Below, one piece after another: positions 57,181 to 64,000 of a DNA stretch of 64,000 nt; position 1 is the first letter of the stretch; every line of letters starts with the position of its first letter. The position numbers and the translations under genes were made by a program. The stretch lies in NCBI GenBank assembly GCA_016271365.2, contig CM028136.1, positions 473,182,001-473,246,000 of the forward strand. Direction: 5' to 3'. This stretch comes from Neoceratodus forsteri. Lineage: Eukaryota > Chordata > Ceratodontiformes > Ceratodontidae. Under the pieces are notes generated by a model. That model saw only the letters and a list, made by a program, of their open reading frames with translations, did no database searches and was not told the origin of the DNA.

Positions 57181-58430
57181 CTGGGCGTGATGGTGGACAA
57201 GACCCTGGCTGTGTTCCAGCAGGACGCCAGCTACGGTGTTCAGTGTGTGGAGACACAGATTGGGGTGGGGTCCGACACCGATGACGATGTGACCATTGTC
57301 CTGGACAGAGGGGGACTTGTCATGGGGGAGACAACATACCATCCACCATCCCTGGCAGCGTTGCCAGTGGCCTGTTGGTGGTGGTGGGACAGCTGCCCGC
57401 CACCGCCCCTGGTACCGCTGTGTGCAACAGTGGCATGGTGCTGGGGGACGGTGGTGGGGGTGGTAGTACAGCCACACAGGCACCGGCCAATGCACAGGAG
57501 CTGGAGGGGCAGCAGCAGCAGATGGCTGGCAATGTTGGGAGGCCAGGTGCAGCAGCCGCTGCCAATGCACCTGTCAGTGAGCAGCTCCAAGGGGACCAGG
57601 CTAGCACCCACCTGAGTGGGGGCAGTGCAGCACAGTCGTATGCCACCGGTGGGTTGGTGCAATGCTCATGCGCTCCCGGGCACCAACCCCTTGCATGAGC
57701 ACACCTGATTGCTGCTGGCCTCCGTGGACCAACAGATGCTGCTCATGACTGGGGTGCATGCACTCAGTGCAGAGGCATGTCAGGCTGCCGAGCAGCATGA
57801 AAGGGACATCACACAGGTCCAGGAGGCCATACATCACCTGCGGGAGGACACGACCATGGGCAGGATAACTTAGCCACTGTGGTCATGATCAGCCTTGCCC
57901 CACTGGCTGCCATGGGGCATGGCTGGGTGCTGCAGACCCCGTGGAGTGCATTGTCCACCCCACGGAGACCCCCTTGGTGTTGATGCTGGGCTCTGCTGTT
58001 GGTATCCTAGGCATGCCTGCAGCGGGCCTGTTCAGGACCCTACAGACCCCTGCAAGGACATGGTCATGTTCTCACAGTTCCACCCCTGGGGGACAGTTGC
58101 AGACTCCCCCTGTGGCTGTCACGCAGCCTGGGTCTGCTGGATGGCCGCAGCATGGCTGTCCATGTCTCCATGGTGGCCATGTGACTGTGTGGCTGAGCTG
58201 ATGTACCCACCACCCTGTCCGCTGTCTGCTGCCACTGCCCTGTGTGCACATGGGCATTGTGTGTGCATGCCACAGATGTGGCATCCGTGAAATGCACTAC
58301 ACACTGGCTGTGTGTGCATCTGCCCCACCGCTGGCCCATGTGGCGTGTGCATGATGATGCCATCACAGCACTGGATGCACATGTGCACCAGTGCCCTGCA
58401 TCTGATCTATGCCAGGTGCCTGTGGGCACC

Positions 58431-58433
<3 letters not shown>

Positions 58434-58520
<87 letters not shown>
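58434..58520 (+). repeat. (TG)n/(TA)n compound microsatellite
   Basis: Alternating blocks of tg and ta: tg to 58448, ta to 58474, tg to 58490, ta to 58505, tg to 58521. Open frames over it are artefacts of dinucleotide repetition. Confidence 0.95.
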
Positions 58521-58521
<1 letters not shown>

Positions 58522-58721
58522 GAGATGTGCTGTGCTGTGTGTTGTTGCGTGTGGCTGTGTGGAACAGCCCCCACACCCACCCCTGCCCCCGCCTGTCTGT
58601 GCATGCCACAGGGCATGTCCACACATGCCTGTGTGTCATGCCACTGTGGCCATCCCATGCATGGGTGTTTGTCCACCTACCTGTGTGTGCTGTAGTGATA
58701 CTCTACTATCGTGTCTCAGTG

Positions 58722-59977
58722 TTAGTGTGCCATCCTCATCAGCCGGGGATCCTTCTGCCCGGGAGACCTGCCCACAGCCACACGGACTGTCGCTGTGTCA
58801 TTCCCACTGCTGTTCCTCTCTTCGACCTCGACAGCTATCCCACAGTCAGTGGCCATGTTGTGCAGCATGCAGCAGGCCAGGAATAGGCCGCAGAGCTTCA
58901 AGGATCTGTACTGTAGGGCACCGCCAGACCTGTGCAGGCAATGGAAACATGCCTTCAGCAGACCGAAGACACGCTCAATGATGTTCCGCGTGCTGGCGTG
59001 TGCCTCATTGTACTGCTCCTCCGCAGGGGATGATGGGCACCGGTAGGGGTGAGCAGCCAGGGCCAGTGTGGGTAGCCACTATCACCTGTGTGGATGGAGA
59101 TATGGTTAGCCTGGTGTCCTCTGTTGCTGTGCCCCTTGTCCTTCCCAGCCGCACTCTGCGGTGCCCCTGCCCTGGCCACCCCCTCCCATGCCCTGGTGTA
59201 CCCAGCTGCCCGTGGTCTCGGCATACTCTCCCACTCGATGACCGGTGGGGATGTCCCCACTCTCGAACCTGTGGCACAGTACTGAGCTGTGCCAGATGAA
59301 GGCGTCATGTGCTCCCACAGAGTGTGTGGCACAGACATTGTTTATGCTCCCCCTGACATCGCACACCACCTGGCAGTTGATACTGGGGTAGCCCTTTCTG
59401 TTGATGTAGGCTACCCCTCTGAGCCAGGTGGCATGCGGATGCCCACATGGGTGCAGTCGATGGCCTCTAGTATGCCAGGCATACGTGCTAACCTGTGGAA
59501 CTCCTGCATGTTTGCTGTGCGCTCTGCCTGTGTGCTGGGGAAGTGGATGTATTCCATAGCATGTGGCAGCAGGGCGTTGAGGAACTGTGTGAGGGGCCAT
59601 GATGCGGCCGACTGAGTTATGCCTGTGGTGTCCCATGTTGGTCTCTGGAAGGTGCCCATGGCAAGCAGGCACATGACAGCTGTTACCTTTGTCTCCACTG
59701 GCAGGGCATGGCTCTGTCTAGTGGGTGCCTGCATCTTCTCACTGCACAGCTCACAGAGATGCCTCAGAATTGCCTGGTTCAGTTGGTACTGGCCCATGAT
59801 CTCAGTGTCAGAGTAGGTCTCATAGCTGATGTGGGGACGGTACCATCTGTTCCTGGTGTACTGCCGACAGGCTCTTCCATGTCCATGATGCACTGCTTCC
59901 TGCCTCCCACACCCCTCACTATGGTCTTCATCTGGAATATTGCACTGGCCATGGCCCCTGTTGTCCTGTCCCCCCAT
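58722..59977 (-). pseudogene. PIF/Harbinger (HARBI1-like) DDE transposase
   Basis: DDE nuclease that cuts Harbinger ends. On the reverse strand, the N-terminal helices read YQLNQAILRHLCELCSEKMQ and LPVETKVTAVMCLLAMGTFQ, then TGITQSAASWPLTQFLNALL. The first catalytic Asp is in ILEAIDCTHVGIRMP. A frameshift near 59413 leads to AYINRKGYPSINCQVVCDVR and GAHDAFIWHSS. The second Asp lies in GDSGYPHWPWLLTP, reached by removing an intron (59086-59242, phase 1). A 1-nt shift near 59046 leads to QYNEAHASTRNIIERVFGLL with the catalytic Glu, then FLACCMLHNMA, and a stop at 58722-58724. All DDE residues survive; only two frameshifts break it. Roughly 370 residues would be normal for the family. Confidence 0.85.
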
Positions 59978-60612
59978 GGCATCTGGCTACACTGGCCCAC
60001 CCGGCTGTGTGTGGCTGTGCGTGCTGCTCTGCATGGCCCACTCCTGTGTACCCTGCCCCCGGTTGGCTGGCAGTTGCCTGCAGCCTCTGTCTCCTGCCCC
60101 TTTGGGTGCCCGTGTCACTCCACTTGTGCTTGGTGGCACTGTGTCACGCTCACACTCTCTCACACCTGCCGTTGCCTCCTTGTCTGTCACTCTCTCACTC
60201 ACACACTCTCTCTCTCACATTGTCTCTCTCTGTCCCAGTCTCTGTCTATTTCTCTCTCCCTGTCCCCTTCTTTATGGGCAGATGGCCTGTCTGTCTCCCT
60301 CTGTCCTGCTCCCCTCTGGTGCAAGTGTCCTCTTCCTACTTGCTCCCTGTTTTTATAGGCTCAAGTCTGCTCTGTGCATCTGCCATTTGCTCCTCACTTG
60401 CACCATTGGTCGGGGGTTGAATATTGCACTGTGCCTCATATTCATGGGTACGACCCCTACCATTGCGCATGCATACATTGCCATTGCACACTGGTGCACT
60501 GCTACTTGTGCTGTGCAGTTGCTGCTGTTGAATAGTGCTCTCTGGCACATTTCCACAGTTGCACATGTGCAACCCAGTTGTGCATTGTGCAACTGCTTTG
60601 AATATACCACCC

Positions 60613-60866
60613 TCAAGGTTTTTTACATTTTTTTATAATTATATTACTCTTTATGCAGCCTGGCACATATAGAAAATGTTTACTTCTTCCATTTAAAGTG
60701 TTTAGTGGGTTAGTGTAAGGGATGAGTAGGGGTGGAGTAGTGAGCCTGCTGGGTGGATATCCTGGTGGGGCTGGGGAGTGCACATTACCTGATCAAGCTT
60801 TGGAGTCAACTTTGGGGTCCCTGCCCCCATGTCCAGGAGCAAATGGGTTTTAGGTGGGGGGGAGAG
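60613..60866. other. Short spacer, nothing recognised
   Basis: Lies between the Harbinger right end and the LTR-like unit. Confidence 0.3.
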
Positions 60867-62080
60867 TGTAAGCCCCCCTCATGGAGGGGGCTTGCTAGCT
60901 CCTAGAGACTGCCTCATCAGGTGCTCATAGGGTGCTTTCGCACCTTTGGAAAATTCTCAGTGCTCTGCCAATAGGGGGCAGCACCTTGGAAGTATATAAG
61001 GTGAGGTAAGTGTGTTTAAAGGAGAGAGGGAGAATTGGTGGTGGGAAGCATGGCAGTCACTGGAGGCCCCCCAATATTAGGCAGGTTACCCTACAGCAGC
61101 AATGTGCAGTTCCTCATGGGGCTCCATGGGAGGGAGCTGGTTCAGGCAGTAGAGGTTGTGGGGGTTTCAGTGGTAATCCAATCTTATCCCCCTCCACAAG
61201 GAGGCAGCAGAGGGAGAAGACCAAAGGAAACAGTGGAAGGCAGGAAGGCTAGCAGGAGTTGGGGACCCTGGACTCTTCTAAGGTATGATGCACTAGGCCA
61301 GTGGGGCTGCTGAAGTGGTGGCAGGGCCAAAGCAGGGGCCGTTGGTTAGTGGCAGCACTGGTGTATTCTTTACCTGGCTGGTACATTGACCTTTGTGGAG
61401 GACTGAAAGAGAGGAACATGGCCTGGGACTTGATGGGGCCTGCCGTGCCCATGTCTGGGGCAGGTCCCGGGACCCACCATACCGGTGTCTGGGGTGGGTT
61501 TTAAGGCCAGAAAGGCCATGATTCCACAGGAAACTGGTACAAGCAAAGGTGGGATCCACTGCACTGTTTGATTTGAGTCACTTGGCTCTGGTGAGACACT
61601 TGAGGTGGAAGTTTTGGCTATCGGTGGGCACCAGGAACAGCTACAGGAGGGATATGTAGGAATGGTCACTACATTGGGAGCAGCAGTGGAGGCTAGGCTG
61701 CTCATCACCCCAGGGACTATTCTCCCTGATGACACTAGAGGAGTGAATCACTCCCCTGCTGAGGAAATAAGGAAAGGAATTAATTTGGAAACTGTGCAAG
61801 GCAAATGAGTTTCTGTGGAAGAAGCTGGGTACTTATGTAAAGTACAGGCTCTATCAGCCATTTCTGAAAGCTGTGACAATCTGCTGTTCACTGATTGTAG
61901 AAAATTCATGCCTCAGGCTGCCAATGCTATCTCTCTCTTGGTATTTAAATTTGTTAGCCCCATGGAGCTGTCTTCTGAGGTTTGAGAAGTTTAGCTCCTG
62001 GGCCTTATAATCATTATGGTGCCCCAGGAAATAAATGTTCTTGGTTTGGCTAAACTTGTGTCCATTTGGTGATTGCAACA
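60867..62080 (+). mobile_element. Possible solo LTR
   Basis: Begins TGTAAGCCCCCC, has a TATA box (tatataag at 60993-61000) followed by 'gtgaggtaagtg', a poly(A) signal (aataaa at 62030-62035), and could end GATTGCAACA at 62080. Promoter, polyadenylation signal and TG...CA ends in this order fit an LTR of about 1.2 kb. No internal gag-pol and no clear target duplication. Confidence 0.35.
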
Positions 62081-62739
62081 GCATCTCAAATGAACTGTCT
62101 TCAAATGTCTATTTATTTAAAAGCTAATCAATTTCCCCAGAGTCATATGGATGGGCTCTAGATTAATTCCACCTCGGTCCTGAAGTGGTGAGAAGGTGAG
62201 ACTAGCAGATCCTTTAGTCGGTGCTCCTGCCGGGGATGAAAAGCTGGCATCCTGGGGGGGTTGGAGGAGTTCTGCAGGTAAAGAAGATGTCTAAAGGTAG
62301 GGTGCCTTCATATTTTTTCTATTAAGGATGTTTGCAAGTTAGCTATGTAGCAATGTTCAGGATGGCATTTGTGGTCTGGAGCCCCTTTCCCCATTCATCC
62401 ACCAGGTACCCCTAGACAAGGGGAAGGGGGGCTTCCACATATATGTCAATGCATCTCCCAGTGTTCTACTATGGCTCAGGGGTTAGGATTTCTTACCCCC
62501 CCAAAAAATGTTGTCCAGTACCAGCTTTCTGACAGGCAGGGGGATGATGGTGCCCTCCTTCAAACACCTTCAGTGCACCACCTGTTTGGAACACCACTTG
62601 GCTTACAGCAACTCTGAGGGCTTTGCAGCTGGGACCCCTGATGTACTAAAATCAGGCACAGGGTCTCTAGCACACCCAGAGTTTGCAGCAGAGAGGAGTT
62701 CAGGGCAAATTGCATTGATCTAAAGGTGCTTTGAAAATT
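62081..62739. other. No recognised feature
   Basis: Mixed sequence with no domain or repeat that I can name. Confidence 0.3.
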
Positions 62740-63150
62740 GAGTCCCTGTTTTCCATGGATGGACTCCATTTAAACAAAATAGGAGCAAAAGTCCTAGCAG
62801 AAAGATTAGAGGTCACCATTGGCAGCCTGTGTTTAAACTAAGAACTGAGGGGGAACATGTAAAGGACAACTATAAACAAACCAAGCAAAAAGCTGACAAA
62901 AGTCTACATACATGGAAATGCACACTTCTGATTGCAAGAAGTTTAAATAATAAAATGGATGAACCGAGAGCATTCGTTTATGAGAAACATTTAGATTTAG
63001 TGGCAGTCATTGAAACTTGGTGGTCAACAGAGCAAAACTAGGGCAAACAGATACAAGGCTATCAACTCCTTCATAAGGACAGGGACAATAGAAAGGGAGG
63101 TGCAGTAGCTCTCTATATTAGACAGGGATATTATGCTCATATAAACACCA
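62740..63150 (+). pseudogene. Old CR1/L3-type LINE fragment (ORF1 end and endonuclease start)
   Basis: First comes the end of ORF1: 'catggatggactccattta' near 62754 reads as the DG.HL block after shifts, followed by 'cctgtgtttaaactaa' near 62827, the same ORF1-ORF2 junction as in copies B and D. Then the ORF2 endonuclease start: ARSLNNKMDEPRAFVYEKHL and DLVAVIETWW (catalytic Glu intact). A stop at 63040 precedes GYQLLHKDRDNRKGGAVALY. It ends in the middle of the endonuclease near 63150. It is more diverged than copies A-D. Confidence 0.7.
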
Positions 63151-63382
63151 AAAAAATTACCACATTTCACTGTTTTGAAGCAGCCCCCATTTAGAAGCCA
63201 CCCCCAAATAAAAGCCACACAGGAAAAAAGTTTATTAATAGAAGCTGCCCCCATTTTGAGGCTGCAGCATCTAATGTGGGCAGCTTGAAAATGATGAAAT
63301 ACTGTCATCATATAAAGTCACTCTCAGTCTTCTCCCTCCTGGATCCTTAGGCCCATCCTCAAACAGTTAAAGACAAGAAATC

Positions 63383-63633
63383 GGGCTTACAACAGCATAC
63401 CGGAAAAAGATCATTAATCTTGGTCAATTAAAAATATACTTTTATTACAAAAGCTAAAAAGCAAAGCAAGCAGCACTCACACTCTCGTGGCATGCACACA
63501 CCACGTGACCAATGCGTTTCACGTCACTGATGCTTTTTAAAGCCTGACTTGTAGTGGTGTTTAGTTGTTCTAAAAATGTCCATGGCTCCAGCGATAGTCC
63601 TATTAGCCACCCGTTCTGTTCTGTTTGTCAGTT
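63383..63633 (-). mobile_element. Small Penelope-like insertion with long target duplication
   Basis: A 251-bp insertion flanked by 'ttaaagacaagaaatc' at 63367-63382 and 63634-63649 (the similarity continues into 'gggcttrc'). The reverse strand reads 'gcatcagtgacgtgaaacgc' then 'ttttgtaataaaagtata', a layout like Penelope terminal regions with a hammerhead-type core near an 'aataaaag' motif. No ORF. Confidence 0.5.
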
Positions 63634-63649
63634 TTAAAGACAAGAAATC

Positions 63650-64000
63650 TTTGGGCTTGCCTCACACTCCTACCTAAGAGTTATGGATCAGCTCTGCAGA
63701 GGGACAGAGATGCAACAAGATCCCAGGATCTCTCATCGGGTCCTTCCACCTCTATAGTCACCCCAAAGGCTTCTAGGCTCACCTGATTGTGTACTGCTCC
63801 CTCTGGTTGTTAGCCAATTACCTAGACCTCTCCATTGCTCAGGACACATCTGAATCTTTTAGGCTGTAAGCTCCACTCCACCTGCTACCTTTCAGAGTCC
63901 AGGACTGACTGATCACTTGCAGGCGGGAGCACTTGCTACATCTAAATGCAGCATGTCTTTCTTACCAATGAGCAAAACCTCCTGCCTCTTCAGTTCACTA
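63650..64000. other. No recognised feature
   Basis: No domain, tandem repeat or transposon end seen before the window ends. Confidence 0.3.

Larger units (their letters stand above)
53541..60612. mobile_element. PIF/Harbinger DNA transposon, 7.1 kb, three genes
   Basis: The unit is bounded by GGGTGGGATATTCAGA (left) and GGGTGGTATATTCAAA (right, reverse strand). It carries a HARBI1-like transposase on the reverse strand (58722-59977) and two Myb/SANT-like genes: one on the reverse strand (55417-55750) and one on the forward strand (56538-57180). PIF/Harbinger elements need both transposase and a Myb-like protein for transposition. Flanking 3-bp sequences (ATA left, TCA right) do not match, so the target duplication is not preserved or the ends are off by a base or two. 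I cannot exclude that two related elements are fused here. Confidence 0.75.

Noticed and set aside
58064..58695. Several long open frames on both strands around 58400-58680 with Tyr-Ile or Thr-His repeats
   Set aside because: They are translations of the TG/TA dinucleotide microsatellite and carry no domain.
58722..59977. Host HARBI1 gene
   Set aside because: Two frameshifts, transposon ends on both sides and linked Myb-like genes show a transposon copy rather than the conserved single-copy host gene.

Overview
This window looks like transposon-dense intergenic DNA from a large vertebrate genome. I could not identify a single host exon. The organism call rests on the repeat mix: several CR1 LINEs whose 3' ends finish in a 'tatgtttctatgtt' type tail, a Penelope element with a GIY-YIG endonuclease, L1/Tx1-type LINE remnants, MIR-like tRNA-derived SINEs, hAT, Mutator, PIF/Harbinger and pogo-like DNA transposons. 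That mix fits an amphibian best (a caecilian would be my first guess) and a reptile or lobe-finned fish less well. This is inference, not a database match.

Layout. 1-2930: the 3' half of a CR1 LINE abuts an L1-like ORF2 tail that was itself hit by a TA-flanked pogo/Tigger-type MITE. 3387-5069: a foldback element with a palindromic core. 5130-13150: minisatellite-like tracts, an old CR1/L3 fragment carrying a TTAA-flanked hairpin MITE, SINE heads, a triplicated hairpin repeat and about 1.6 kb of AT-rich apparently single-copy DNA that may include a conserved non-coding element. 13740-22405: one CR1 (copy B) split by a second, oppositely oriented CR1 (copy C), which in turn holds a non-autonomous hAT element. 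23380-33420: a hAT transposon with a BED zinc finger and upstream 160-bp tandem repeats, split by an LTR-like unit and a FLYWCH-containing Mutator-like transposase gene. 34450-35000: a three-copy tandem repeat with CA spacers. 36600-39830: the longest forward CR1 (copy D).

39980-44508: a Penelope-like element with partial terminal repeats (pLTRs), one interrupted by a MIR-like SINE. 46195-49576: a reverse-strand L2/CR1-type LINE carrying an unusual hairpin insertion; a second copy of that hairpin lies at 45662-45826. 51068-52558: a second copy of the foldback element, inverted relative to the first. 53541-60612: a 7.1-kb PIF/Harbinger element with a DDE transposase (reverse strand, one intron) and two different Myb/SANT-like genes in opposite orientations. 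60867-64000: an LTR-like unit, an old CR1/L3 endonuclease fragment and a small Penelope-like insertion with a long target duplication.

The most interesting system is the Harbinger group. The two foldback elements share nearly the same termini (core GGATATTCA or GGGATATTCAGA) with the 7.1-kb element and are flanked by exact 3-bp direct repeats (ACA and ATG). The 7.1-kb element is therefore the plausible source family of the proteins that moved them. Every protein-coding element seen carries frameshifts, stops or lost catalytic residues, so nothing in this window appears able to move on its own.
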